NCBI RefSeq assembly: GCF_003258295.1
Contig: NZ_QKYN01000154.1
Span: 1 to 39,407 of the forward strand
Reading direction: 5' to 3'
From: Streptacidiphilus pinicola
GTDB taxonomy: Bacteria; Actinomycetota; Actinomycetes; Streptomycetales; Streptomycetaceae
Length of the DNA stretch: 39,407 bases
Shown: piece after piece, positions 7,547-15,688 of the stretch
Numbering within the stretch: position 1 is the stretch's first letter
How the letters are laid out: every line of letters begins with the position of its first letter
The notes under the pieces: generated by a model
Told to the model about the DNA's origin: nothing
Databases searched by the model: none
What the model saw: only the letters and a program-made list of their open reading frames with translations
Position numbers and translations under genes: made by a program

Positions 7547-10500
7547 CCGGGACGGACGCGAGCGCACCCGCGGCGGCCCTCTCCCCGGCCGAGGCGCTAG
7601 GCCTGACGGCGGCCCAGGCCGCCGGACTCGGCGCCGGGGTCCGGGTCCTGGTGCTCGGTGCCGCCGTGGCCAATGCCCCGGTCGCCGACACACACAGTCA
7701 GCGCGTCGGCAGCCTCTGCTCGCAGCTGGCGGGCCGGGCACAGATCGGCTACGCCACCGCCGCCCACCTGGGGAACGACACCTTCGAGGACGACCTGCGC
7801 GAAGCGGTCGCCGAGGGCGGCTACGACATCGTCGCGCTGCCCTGGTCGGCGCCAGAGCAGCAGGCCGAACAGTTCGGTGTGCGACGCGCCTTCGAGGCCG
7901 TCGCCGGCGACCCGGACGGCGCGCTCTTCATCGCCGCGGCCGGGCACGACGGCCCCGGCCGACTGCGCTTCCCCGCCACCAGCCCGTCCGCCGTCGCGGT
8001 GGGCCTCGGCGCCGCCGACGGCACACTGAACGCCTGGTGCGGCGGTGACCCGTTCGGGGACAAACCGCAGCTCCTCGTCCCTGACGCCCGCTACACGGCC
8101 TGGAGCACCGACGGCGACCACCCCATGCGCGGCACCTCCGCCGCCACGGGCATCGTCGCGGGACTGGCCGCCGCTCTGCTCGCCCGGCTGCGAGCGGACG
8201 GCCAGGTGCCCTCCCCGCAACTGCGCGCGGCGCTGCTGGCCGCGGCCGGTCCGCGCGGAGTGCTGGCCCACGCCCCGCTCGTCGAACTGCTCCGCGGCGA
8301 CAACGCCGATCGCGGGATCCGGCAGCTGACCCTGCCCACCGAGGGCGCCGGACTGAGGATCACCGCAGCCGGGCACCGCCCGCTGCGCCTCGCCGTCACC
8401 GCCGCCGGCCCCCGCGAACGTCGTACCGGCCAGGACGCCCCGTCCTGGATGCCACCGACCCCCGACGTGGCCGTGACCCTCGAGCCCCGTCCAACCGGGA
8501 ACACCGCCACGTCTGAGCCGCGCCGCACCCAGGGGGCCGGCTGGACCGTGCTGGACCTGCCCGACGGCGAGGAGATCGAGCTCGCGGTCACCGCCTCCAT
8601 GGGCGCCGCCGCGCACGTCGCGATCACCGGCGCGACCGCCGTCGTGGTCTCCGGCGCCGAACACACGGAGCCCGAACCAACCCGGCCGTCAGCACAGCGC
8701 ACCTCGGGCCGGGGACCGGTGATCCTCGGGATTTCGGCCAGTCACGACGCCTCCGCGGCGCTGCTGGACGACGGTGTGCCCCTCGTGGCGATCCAGCAGG
8801 AACGCCTCACCCGGCGCAAGCACGACGGTGTCGGCTGCCTGGACTCGCGGGTGACCGCGGACTACTGCCTCGCCTCGGCCGGCCTGCGCCCGGAGGAGGT
8901 GGACGTGTTCGCCTTCAACGCCCAGCCGCTCCTGCCCGGTTACGTGGGTCTGTCGGTGCCGTCCGCCGCCGCCGACTTCGACCTGTTCGACCCCTTCGAC
9001 GAGCGCGTGGTGTACGTCTCGCACCATCTGGCACACGCCTTCTCCGCGTTCTGGGGCTCGCCGTTCGACGAGGCCGTGGTGGCCGTGTGCGACGGTTCCG
9101 GCGGATCGGTGCTCGGAACCGACGACCTGCTGATCAGCGGACCGGAGCTGAAGGAGTACCTGGACCGGGGCCTTGAGGGGCGCCTGCCCATGGTGCACGT
9201 CTTCTCCGCCTACCACTTCGACCGGAGCGGGTACCGGCTGCTGTTCCGGGAGACCGCCGACTCCTTCAACGTCCGCGTCGGCTCCTCCTCGATCGGCGAG
9301 ACCTACGCCGCGGTGAGCCAGTACGTCTTCGGCGACTGGCAGGAGGGCAGCGGCAAGCTGATGGGCCTGGCCCCCTACGGCAAGGCCGACAACATCGGAG
9401 CCAGCTTCCTGGAACCGGGCGAGCACGGACTCCCCGTCTTCACCTCCGCCTGGAAGGACCGCTTCCGCGACCGGCGCGCCGCCCGGGACCCGATGGCCTG
9501 CGCCGACCTCGCCGCCCGGGTCCAGGCGGACCTCGAACGCGCCGTCAGCGAGCGGATGTCGTACGCGATGTCGCTCGTCCCGCAATGCCGCGACCTCGCC
9601 TACGCCGGCGGAGTCGCCCTCAACTCCGTGGCCAACGACCGCATCGCCCGTGAGAGCGGCGCCGAGCGCTTCTTCGTGCTGCCCGCGAGCAGCGACTCCG
9701 GCGTCAGCCTCGGAGCGGCCGCCGCCGCGCACTACCGCCTCACCGGAACCACCCGGCGTCCACTCGGCGAGTTCAGCGACTACCTGGGCCACCCCTACAC
9801 CCAGGCCGACCACGAAGCGGCCCTTGCCCTCGTGGGCGACCGGGTCCAGGTGAGCGACCTCGACCTGGCTTCGGTCGCCGACGGCATCGCCGCAGGCGAC
9901 GTGATCGGCTGGTTCCAGGGAGGTTCCGAGTTCGGGCCGCGCGCGCTGGGCCACCGCTCGGTCTTCGCCGACGCCCGGCTTCGCAGCACCTGGGATTTCA
10001 TCAACTCCCAGATCAAGTTCCGTGAGGACTTCCGCCCGCTCGCGCCGATCGTGCCGGAGGAGGTCGCCGCGGAGTACTTCGAGATCGACCAACCCTCTCC
10101 GCACATGCTGCGCGTCGTCCCGGTGCGCGAGGCATACCGGGAGAAGCTCGCCGCCGTCACACACGTGGACGGCACCGCCCGGATCCAGACGGTGTCGCAG
10201 GCGAGCAACCCGCAGGTCCACCGGCTGCTGCACCTGGTCGGGGAGCGCACCGGGATACCCATCATGGTCAACACCTCCCTCAACCGGCGCGGCGAGCCGA
10301 TGATCGAGACCCCTGGCCAAGCCCTGGACATGCTGCTCGCCACGCACCTGGGCGCACTGGTCCTCGGCAGCCGGGTGGTGCGCCGCCTGGACGGGGGCAG
10401 CCCGATGCTCACACTGGACACCTGCGTCGCCCTCGGCCCGGGCGTGAGCCTGACCAGCGAACAGGACGAAAACGGAGTGGCGAGGCGCATCCGCGGCGGC

Positions 10501-10701
10501 GCCGAGGGACGCCAGGGTCTCCTGCTGCCGCAGTGGTGCTTCGCCGCGCTCTCGGGCAGTGGCCCGGGCCGCCGGCTTGGTGACTACCTGCCCGACTGCC
10601 TCGAGGGCGTCGTCGTCGACGTCGACGACGCCCTGGCCTTCCTGACCGCCCTGCAGGCCCGTTGCCTGATCGTCCGCACCCGGGAGGCGGTCCGTGACTG
10701 A
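7543..10701 (+). CDS. Degenerate subtilisin-like domain fused to a NodU/TobZ-type carbamoyltransferase
   Basis: 1052 residues. Residues about 30-250 follow the S8 (subtilisin) pattern: VRVLVLGAAVA (33-43), His51 in THSQRVGS, AAAGHDGPG (131-139), FPATSPSAVAVG and RGTSAATGIVAG (196-207, Ser199). The Asp of the usual VxDTG motif is absent, and the oxyanion Asn of AAGN is His135, so ordinary protease activity is doubtful. A beta-rich linker (about 260-385) leads to the carbamoyltransferase, from ILGISASHDASAALL (394-408) onward. It has HHLAHA (494-499) and CDGSGG (516-521) as Kae1-like metal and nucleotide motifs, then AGGVALNSVAND and FGPRALGHRS. The family moves carbamoyl from carbamoyl phosphate via carbamoyl-AMP to a hydroxyl. 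About 90 extra residues follow. The YcaO gene overlaps its end by eight bases. Confidence 0.88.
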   Translation: MTGTDASAPAAALSPAEALGLTAAQAAGLGAGVRVLVLGAAVANAPVADTHSQRVGSLCSQLAGRAQIGYATAAHLGNDTFEDDLREAVAEGGYDIVALPWSAPEQQAEQFGVRRAFEAVAGDPDGALFIAAAGHDGPGRLRFPATSPSAVAVGLGAADGTLNAWCGGDPFGDKPQLLVPDARYTAWSTDGDHPMRGTSAATGIVAGLAAALLARLRADGQVPSPQLRAALLAAAGPRGVLAHAPLVELLRGDNADRGIRQLTLPTEGAGLRITAAGHRPLRLAVTAAGPRERRTGQDAPSWMPPTPDVAVTLEPRPTGNTATSEPRRTQGAGWTVLDLPDGEEIELAVTASMGAAAHVAITGATAVVVSGAEHTEPEPTRPSAQRTSGRGPVILGISASHDASAALLDDGVPLVAIQQERLTRRKHDGVGCLDSRVTADYCLASAGLRPEEVDVFAFNAQPLLPGYVGLSVPSAAADFDLFDPFDERVVYVSHHLAHAFSAFWGSPFDEAVVAVCDGSGGSVLGTDDLLISGPELKEYLDRGLEGRLPMVHVFSAYHFDRSGYRLLFRETADSFNVRVGSSSIGETYAAVSQYVFGDWQEGSGKLMGLAPYGKADNIGASFLEPGEHGLPVFTSAWKDRFRDRRAARDPMACADLAARVQADLERAVSERMSYAMSLVPQCRDLAYAGGVALNSVANDRIARESGAERFFVLPASSDSGVSLGAAAAAHYRLTGTTRRPLGEFSDYLGHPYTQADHEAALALVGDRVQVSDLDLASVADGIAAGDVIGWFQGGSEFGPRALGHRSVFADARLRSTWDFINSQIKFREDFRPLAPIVPEEVAAEYFEIDQPSPHMLRVVPVREAYREKLAAVTHVDGTARIQTVSQASNPQVHRLLHLVGERTGIPIMVNTSLNRRGEPMIETPGQALDMLLATHLGALVLGSRVVRRLDGGSPMLTLDTCVALGPGVSLTSEQDENGVARRIRGGAEGRQGLLLPQWCFAALSGSGPGRRLGDYLPDCLEGVVVDVDDALAFLTALQARCLIVRTREAVRD

Positions 10702-11944
10702 GCTGGTGGAGCGGCCCGTCCGCGCCGTGCCCCGAGGTGCCGGACCCGCGCATGCGCTGGCCTGGCTGAGCGACTGCGCCGCCGACACGCCCCTCGTCGA
10801 CTGCGGCACCTCGCACCGCTCGCTCGCCACGGAGCCGGCGCTCGACCTCGTCTGGCCGCTGCGCCATCGCCTGGGGATCAGCCGCGTCGCCGACCTCACA
10901 CCCTTGGACAAGCTGGGCATCCCGGTCTTCAGCACCACCCGCACGGGCGCCACCGGCAGGATCACGCTGTGCCGGGGCAAAGGCACCACACCGGCTGAGG
11001 CGCTTGCCTCGGCGCTGTTCGAGGCGGTGGAGCAACACAGCGCCGCGCTCGCCCGCCCCTCGCTCACGGCCTGGCCGACAGAGCTCGAGGCGGCCGGCCG
11101 CCACCTCGGCGCGTACGACCTCGGTATAGCCAGGTACCCGGACGCTCCGATGGACTGGATCCGCGGCAGGGACGCGGCCGACGGCAGCCCGGTATGGGTA
11201 CCGGCCGTCTTCCCCTACCAGGCGCCGCCCCGCCGTGCCCGCCCGCTGCGCCCCAGCACGACCGGCCTCGCCTCCGGCGCCACGACTGCCGAGGCCGTTC
11301 TGCACGCTGCGTACGAGGTGATCGAACGCGATGCCACCTCGCGCTACCTCAGCGGCGGTCCCGGCCGCCTGCTCGACCTCGCGACCGTCACCGGCAGCAC
11401 CGACCACGCCCTGGTCCAGCAGTTCCTGCAAGCCGACGCGGTTCCCCTGGTCGTCGACCTGACACGCACCACCGTCCTGCCGACCTTCGCGGTCTTCGTC
11501 CTCGACGACAGCGTCAGCCAGACCGGTCCCCTCACCGCCGGGTACGGCACCCACCTGAACGCCGGTGTCGCCCTGCGCCGGGCCCTGACCGAGGCGGCCC
11601 AGGCCCGCGCCACCGCGATCCAGGGCACCCACGAAGACCTCGACCGGGCCATGCCCATCGAGGGCAGCGACCCGAACCCGCAGCGTGCGGCGTTCACCGC
11701 GCGAGCCCTGACCGCCCGCGCGTGCGGCGTCACCGACTTCGGCACGCTCCCCGCACCACCGCCCGGGTCCACCCGCGCCGCCCTGGCCGAGGTCGCCTCG
11801 AAGCTGGCGGAGGGCGGCTACCCGCGCCTGGTCTACACGGACCTGACGGTCCCCTCGTTGGGCCTGCCCGTGGTCCACGTCGCGATCCCCGGCATGGTCG
11901 ACTCCGGACCCGCCCCAGCGAGGAGCCACCATGGCACGCCCTGA
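10694..11944 (+). CDS. YcaO-domain cyclodehydratase/thioamidase
   Basis: 416 residues, GTG start inside the end of the preceding gene. The YcaO fold is recognised by TPLDKLGIPVFSTTR, KGTTPAEALASALFEAVEQ, SGATTAEAVLHAAYEVIERD and GLPVVHVAIPGM. The conserved Glu/Arg residues of EAVEQ and EVIERD bind ATP and Mg. YcaO enzymes phosphorylate a peptide amide and then add a nucleophile, giving azolines, amidines or thioamides. The C-terminus lacks the Pro-rich tail of azoline-forming members, and the next gene is TfuA, the partner linked to thioamide formation (McrA thioglycine, thioviridamide). Backbone thioamidation is therefore the best inference. The substrate is not proven; precursor A in the same operon is the first candidate. 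Confidence 0.92.
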   Translation: MTELVERPVRAVPRGAGPAHALAWLSDCAADTPLVDCGTSHRSLATEPALDLVWPLRHRLGISRVADLTPLDKLGIPVFSTTRTGATGRITLCRGKGTTPAEALASALFEAVEQHSAALARPSLTAWPTELEAAGRHLGAYDLGIARYPDAPMDWIRGRDAADGSPVWVPAVFPYQAPPRRARPLRPSTTGLASGATTAEAVLHAAYEVIERDATSRYLSGGPGRLLDLATVTGSTDHALVQQFLQADAVPLVVDLTRTTVLPTFAVFVLDDSVSQTGPLTAGYGTHLNAGVALRRALTEAAQARATAIQGTHEDLDRAMPIEGSDPNPQRAAFTARALTARACGVTDFGTLPAPPPGSTRAALAEVASKLAEGGYPRLVYTDLTVPSLGLPVVHVAIPGMVDSGPAPARSHHGTP

Positions 11945-12749
11945 CCGCCGGCTCACCGCGTTGCTCGGCGGCCTGCAGCCGGCCGTCGAGGCCCGTCCCG
12001 TCGTCTACGGCGCCCCGTCACTGCAGCCACTCGACCCGCAGCTGCTGGCACAGGTCGAGCTGCGTCCCCCCGTCCGACGCGGGGACCTGGCCCGGCTGCA
12101 CGAGCGCCGTCCGGGGACAGTGGTCCTGGTCGACGGCCTGTTCGGCGGGTCCCTCACGGTCACCCCGGCCGAGTGCCGTGAACTCCTGGACGCCGGCTGG
12201 ACCGTGGTCGGCGCGTCCAGCATGGGCGCGCTTCGCGCCGCCGACCTGTGGCCGCTCGGCATGATCGGCGTCGGCGACGTCTACGCCCTCTACCGGCTCG
12301 GCACACTGACCTCGGACGCGGATGTGGCCGTCGCCCTCGACACGGACCGCGGTCACCGCGAACTCACGGTCTCCACCGTGCAGCTACGTGCCGTCCTGGC
12401 CGCCGCGAGCGGCGAGGGCATCATCGGCGCCGCGCAGCGCACCCGCATGGCCCGGCTGGCCGAGCGCCTCCATTGGAGCGAACGCTCCTGGGGTGCCTGC
12501 CGCGAGCTGTGGCAGTCAGCGGGCGTCCCCCGCGGCGTGATCGCGCACGTGGAGCGGCTCGGCAGCGACCCCCGCACGGACCCGAAGGTACGCGACGCGG
12601 AGACCGCGCTGCGGGCCGTGCTCGCCCACGGCTACATCGAAAGCGCGGCGCCGCCGCAACGCTGCTGCCCGGTGTGCACCACGCCGCTGCCGGGCACGGC
12701 CCTGTTCTGCTCGGGATGCGTGTCCGACGCCCACGAGACCTGCTTGTGA
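11931..12749 (+). CDS. TfuA-like protein with C-terminal zinc ribbon
   Basis: 272 residues, overlapping the YcaO gene by 14 bases, with GAGGAG before the ATG. The TfuA core is clear: VVLVDGLFGGSLTVTPAE, LLDAGWTVVGASSMGALRAA, LWPLGMIGVGDVYALYR. TfuA partners YcaO and is thought to deliver sulfur for thioamide formation. Unusually, the C-terminus carries CCPVCTTPLPG and FCSGC, a CxxC-(11)-CxxC zinc-ribbon-like motif, plus one more Cys near the end (HETCL). I do not know this as a standard part of TfuA. The thiols could bind zinc or carry sulfur. It is the last gene of the operon, followed by two hairpins. Confidence 0.88.
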   Translation: MARPDRRLTALLGGLQPAVEARPVVYGAPSLQPLDPQLLAQVELRPPVRRGDLARLHERRPGTVVLVDGLFGGSLTVTPAECRELLDAGWTVVGASSMGALRAADLWPLGMIGVGDVYALYRLGTLTSDADVAVALDTDRGHRELTVSTVQLRAVLAAASGEGIIGAAQRTRMARLAERLHWSERSWGACRELWQSAGVPRGVIAHVERLGSDPRTDPKVRDAETALRAVLAHGYIESAAPPQRCCPVCTTPLPGTALFCSGCVSDAHETCL

Positions 12750-12756
12750 CGCACCC

Positions 12757-12775
12757 CTCCGGCTGAAGGCCGGAG
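12757..12775 (+). terminator. Short hairpin after TfuA
   Basis: CTCCGGC (12757-12763) pairs perfectly with GCCGGAG (12769-12775) around TGAAG, seven bases after the TfuA stop. It is probably part of a double terminator with the next hairpin. Confidence 0.55.
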
Positions 12776-12796
12776 CTGCTCACCTGTTCCCCGACG

Positions 12797-12830
12797 AAAT
12801 CCCCGTCCGCGCTCCGCGGGCGGGGATTTT
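12797..12830 (+). terminator. Strong intrinsic terminator of the YcaO-TfuA operon
   Basis: AAATCCCCGTCCGC (12797-12810) pairs along its full length with GCGGGCGGGGATTT (12816-12829), including one G-U, with a five-base loop and TTTT at the end. Nearly the same stem recurs after the ABC permease at 25089-25117. Confidence 0.88.
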
Positions 12831-12895
12831 CCGTGCGCCCGCACCCGGATAAGAAGCCGAAAAGCCGTCAATAGGACCTCCTCGTAGCGTCCGGA

Positions 12896-12915
12896 GTCGA
12901 AGACCCCACTTCGAC
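12896..12915. promoter_or_regulatory. Palindrome upstream of MFS exporter 1 (possible operator)
   Basis: GTCGAAG-N6-CTTCGAC (12896-12902, 12909-12915) lies 21 bases before the MFS start, between a possible -10 box (TAGCGT, about 12885) and the ribosome-binding site. Arm length and spacing suit a TetR/MarR-type dimer site. No such regulator is encoded nearby. Confidence 0.45.
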
Positions 12916-12935
12916 CCGGAGAGGAAGGTCCCGGT

Positions 12936-14273
12936 ATGCGTTCCACCAGGAGCGACCGAGCCGCCCGTCACCTGGAGAAGCTGCGCGAGTTCCTGGGCGA
13001 CTCGCACGAACGCAGGCTTCTCGTCACCGTGGCCACCGACGCCACCGGCAGCGGCCTGTTCATCGCGGGAGCCGCCCTGTTCTACGTACGGGTGGCAGGC
13101 CTGTCCGGCAGCCAGATCGGCATCGGGCTGTCGGTGATGGGCATCGTGGGGCTGCTCGCGGCACTGCCCAACGGCGCCCTCGCCGACCGGATCGGCCCCC
13201 GCCGGGCGCTGATCGCGCTGCACCTGTGGCGCGCGGCATGCTGCAGCGCGCTCGCCTTCGTCAGCAGCTTCCCGCAGTTCCTGACGGCCGTGGTCCTGCT
13301 CGGACTCGCGGAGTACGCCGGTGCGCCCGCCCTTCAAGCCTATGTGGCCGGCGCCTTCCGGGCGGAACGAAGGGTCAGGCTCATGGCCCGGATCCAGACC
13401 GTCAAGAACACCGGATTCCTGGTCGGCGCCCTTCTCGCGGCCGCCGCCGTGAGCACCGGCAGCCCGTGGGGGTACCGCCTACTGCTGGTGGGCGACGGCC
13501 TGTCCTTCCTCGTCGCCGCCGTACTCATGGTCACCCTGCGCGCCGCGGCCGCCGGCCCGGCCGTCGAGCGCGTCCGCCGCAAGCTGCTCGCCCCCCTGAA
13601 GAACCCCGGCTTCGCCGTGCTGACCGTGTGCAACGGGGTGTTGATGCTGAACTTCTCCGTGCTGACCATCGGAATCCCCCTCTGGATCGTGCGCGCCACC
13701 CACGCCCCGGCCGCGCTCGCCCCGATCCTGCTCGTCGTCAACACCGTCCTGGCCATCACCCTGCAGGTGCCGCTCAGCCGCGGCGCCGACACCATGCGCG
13801 GCGCAGGCAGGCAAACCCTCCGCTCCGGCTGCTGCCTGGCCCTGATGTGTCTGGCCCTGGCAGCCGCCGCCCTCCCGAGCGCGCGGACCGGAGCGGTCGT
13901 GCTGCTGCTCGTCGCCGTGCTGCTGCAGACGCTCGGCGAGATCTGGTACTCCTCCGGTGGCTGGGGACTGCAGTTCGCCCTCGCGCCCGAAGGCGAACAG
14001 GGCAGCTACGCGGCGGCTTACGGGCTCGGCTCCACCACCGAGGGACTGCTCGGGCCGACCCTGGTGGGCGCCGGCGTCGTCTCCGCGGGAACAGCCGGCT
14101 GGGGACTGCTGGCGGCGGCGTTCCTCGCAGCGGGCGTCGCGTCCTGGACGGTCGCGGCCCGGGCCGCAGCGCGGTCCACGCCTGGAGGCACCGTGGCCCC
14201 CGAGGTCACAGCGTCGGCGGACCGTCATGCAAGGTCCGCTGAAACAGCAGGTGATCTCGCCACTGCCCGTTGA
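12936..14273 (+). CDS. MFS exporter 1
   Basis: 445 residues with about 12 hydrophobic helices, typical for a major facilitator superfamily drug/metabolite exporter of the inner membrane. Landmarks are the loop 2-3 motif NGALADRIGPRRAL and strongly hydrophobic helices throughout (for example GIVGLLAALPNGALA). Its ATG has GGAGAGGAAGG upstream. It sits just after the YcaO/TfuA operon and is probably a product exporter or self-resistance pump (inference). Its 3' end overlaps the convergent GNAT gene by 68 bases, so read-through would produce antisense RNA. Confidence 0.88.
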   Translation: MRSTRSDRAARHLEKLREFLGDSHERRLLVTVATDATGSGLFIAGAALFYVRVAGLSGSQIGIGLSVMGIVGLLAALPNGALADRIGPRRALIALHLWRAACCSALAFVSSFPQFLTAVVLLGLAEYAGAPALQAYVAGAFRAERRVRLMARIQTVKNTGFLVGALLAAAAVSTGSPWGYRLLLVGDGLSFLVAAVLMVTLRAAAAGPAVERVRRKLLAPLKNPGFAVLTVCNGVLMLNFSVLTIGIPLWIVRATHAPAALAPILLVVNTVLAITLQVPLSRGADTMRGAGRQTLRSGCCLALMCLALAAAALPSARTGAVVLLLVAVLLQTLGEIWYSSGGWGLQFALAPEGEQGSYAAAYGLGSTTEGLLGPTLVGAGVVSAGTAGWGLLAAAFLAAGVASWTVAARAAARSTPGGTVAPEVTASADRHARSAETAGDLATAR

Positions 14274-14754
14274 TGTGCAGGTAGCGCGGGGCGAAACCGA
14301 TGCGCTCGAAGCCGCAGCGTTCCAGCACCCGCTGCGACCGCTCGTTCTCCGGCAGCGTGGAAGCCTCCAGCCGGTGCAGCCCCAGCTCCTCCCGCGCCAG
14401 CCGGCACACCTGGGTGACCGCGGCGGTGACCAGCCCACGGCCCTGGTGGCTCGCGGCGACCCAGTAGCCCATCCACGCGCTCAGGAACGCACCGCGCGTG
14501 ATCCCGGTGAGCGTCACCGCACCGACCACGGCGCCGTCGTCGTCCAGCAACCACGGCGCCGTCAGGCCCTCCTTCTGCTGACGCAGTTGGTCCTGCAGCC
14601 GCGCCGCCTGACCCACCTCGGTGAAATACGACTCCGGACGTCGCGGCTCCCAGGGCGCCAGGTGCTCGCGATCGCGCCGGAACGCCAGCGCCAGACCCTC
14701 GGCATCCGTCTCCTGCGCTGCGCGCAGCGTGATCCCGTCCACCAGCACGACCAT
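14206..14754 (-). CDS. GNAT N-acetyltransferase, RimJ/RimL type
   Basis: 182 residues from the ATG at 14754, preceded by GAGGAGGG; the frame extends a few codons further upstream without such a site. RimJ/RimL-type features are ITLRAAQETDAEGL, GYWVAASHQGRGLVTAAV (acetyl-CoA pyrophosphate loop QGRGL), LHRLEASTLPENERSQRVL and CGFERIGFAPRYLHING. The enzyme would acetylate an amino group of a peptide or aminoacyl compound. Its position next to a small peptide gene on the same strand, inside the cluster, suggests immunity or product tailoring, as with MccE-type acetyltransferases (inference). Confidence 0.85.
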   Translation of the reverse strand: MVVLVDGITLRAAQETDAEGLALAFRRDREHLAPWEPRRPESYFTEVGQAARLQDQLRQQKEGLTAPWLLDDDGAVVGAVTLTGITRGAFLSAWMGYWVAASHQGRGLVTAAVTQVCRLAREELGLHRLEASTLPENERSQRVLERCGFERIGFAPRYLHINGQWRDHLLFQRTLHDGPPTL

Positions 14755-14792
14755 CGTTGCCCTCCTCGACACTTCGGCAGTTCGCCTTCGAC

Positions 14793-14835
14793 AGGTGAGG
14801 CCCCGTCCCGCTGACTCCGGGACGGGGCCTCACCT
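14793..14835 (-). terminator. 17-bp hairpin between peptide B and the GNAT gene
   Basis: AGGTGAGGCCCCGTCCC (14793-14809) pairs perfectly with GGGACGGGGCCTCACCT (14819-14835), loop of nine bases. It is very stable and lies 27 bases downstream of the peptide B stop on the minus strand. It would terminate or attenuate transcription before the acetyltransferase gene. Confidence 0.82.
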
Positions 14836-14862
14836 CATAGCGCGGTAGTAGCCGGGAGGAGG

Positions 14863-15000
14863 CTACATACCGGTCACTGCGGTGCTGCCACCAAAGGCGG
14901 CCAGCACGACGGGCGGGCTCCAGCGCTGCGGGCGGGACCCTTCGCCGACATTGATCTCGGCGCTCTCCATGGGAGGCGCGGTGAATCCGAGGTTCTGCAT
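14863..15000 (-). CDS. Candidate precursor peptide B (45 residues)
   Basis: A 45-residue minus-strand gene: ATG at 15000 preceded by GAGGAG, TAG at 14863-14865. It begins MQNLGFTAPPMESAEINVGE and ends PPVVLAAFGGSTAVTGM, with one Trp (PQRWSPP) and no Cys. The acidic N-terminal half followed by a hydrophobic Gly/Ser/Thr-rich tail looks like leader plus core. The very strong hairpin behind it and the flanking cluster genes support a highly expressed peptide. I cannot assign it to a named RiPP family. It could be a second precursor for this cluster or an unrelated small peptide. Confidence 0.6.
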   Translation of the reverse strand: MQNLGFTAPPMESAEINVGEGSRPQRWSPPVVLAAFGGSTAVTGM

Positions 15001-15330
15001 CGTCACTCCTCAGTGAGCAGCTGCGCTGCGTGCAGCTGCGGGACCGCCTCCAGGAAATCACGGCATCCCTCGACATATCGGATTCCATCGGAGGATCTGA
15101 TGCCGGACGGGCACGGCGCTCCCACCTGTCGATCTCTGTTCCCCGCCCAGGCCGGCCTGGTGATTTCACGGATCGAAAACGAATCGATAGCTCGAATTCA
15201 TAAGGTCGTTGACGTACCCGGACGAAGTCGCCCGACAACGGGGAGAGGTTCTCACATTCCCCCGGTGACAGTCCGCAAGAAATCCATGAGAGAGGCCGAG
15301 CGGTCTCCGACAGCAAAGGAAGACATTCTC
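15001..15330. promoter_or_regulatory. Divergent intergenic region between peptide B and small protein C
   Basis: About 330 bases without a convincing gene. It contains a direct repeat GCAGCTGC (about 15017 and 15031) and an AT-rich stretch at 15165-15215. That stretch includes TAAGGT and TTGACG, which could belong to promoters for the plus-strand operon. An in-frame ATG at 15100 would extend protein C, but the intervening codons lack the usual G/C third-position bias, so I treat this as non-coding. Confidence 0.45.
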
Positions 15331-15642
15331 ATGAGTGGTTTCGACCTGGCCCAGATCACCGACATCGATCCGGCGCTCGACAAGGAGCTCGACGCGGCCG
15401 CACTCGAGTCGGCGCTGCCCACCCTGACCGCGAAGCTGACCGGTCTGTCCAGCGCCCTGTCCGAGGACGAGCGCGCGGTCCTGAGCAGCATCGTCACCTC
15501 GGCGAGCCTGCACCTGAAGGCCCTGCAGGACGTCAACATCGAGGCCGACTACATCTACTCGAAGCCGATCTCCGCGGCCGCGACCCCCTCGATCCGCGCC
15601 CAGCTGCTCGACCTTCCCTCCGCTCTCGGGATGACCGAGTAA
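15331..15642 (+). CDS. Small protein C: candidate precursor or oxygenase-associated helical protein
   Basis: 103 residues from the ATG at 15331, behind AAAGGA (about 15316). Residues 31-65 form a predicted amphipathic helix pair (LSSALSEDERAVLSSI) that closely matches the N-termini of the two oxygenases encoded next (LSSELSAAERENLKFI and LHQELTPAEQANLKLI). The C-terminal part (about 70-103) is different and contains EADYIYSKPISAAATPSIRA. It may be a precursor whose leader resembles its own modifying enzymes, or a non-catalytic subunit that pairs with them through the shared helices. It is the first gene of the plus-strand operon running to the second carbamoyltransferase. No named family recognised. 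Confidence 0.68.
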   Translation: MSGFDLAQITDIDPALDKELDAAALESALPTLTAKLTGLSSALSEDERAVLSSIVTSASLHLKALQDVNIEADYIYSKPISAAATPSIRAQLLDLPSALGMTE

Positions 15643-15688
15643 GCGCGGCACGCCACGGATCACACACGAGAACGAGAGGAATTCTGCG

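Noticed and set aside
8689-11067. A 792-codon open frame on the minus strand
   Set aside because: It is antisense to the carbamoyltransferase fusion and YcaO genes, which have clear family motifs. Long antisense frames are normal in GC-rich actinomycete DNA.
15100-15330. Earlier ATG (15100) that would lengthen small protein C by 77 residues
   Set aside because: The added codons lack G/C third-position bias and have rare codons (ATA, AGA, AAA), while the ATG at 15331 has its own ribosome-binding site.
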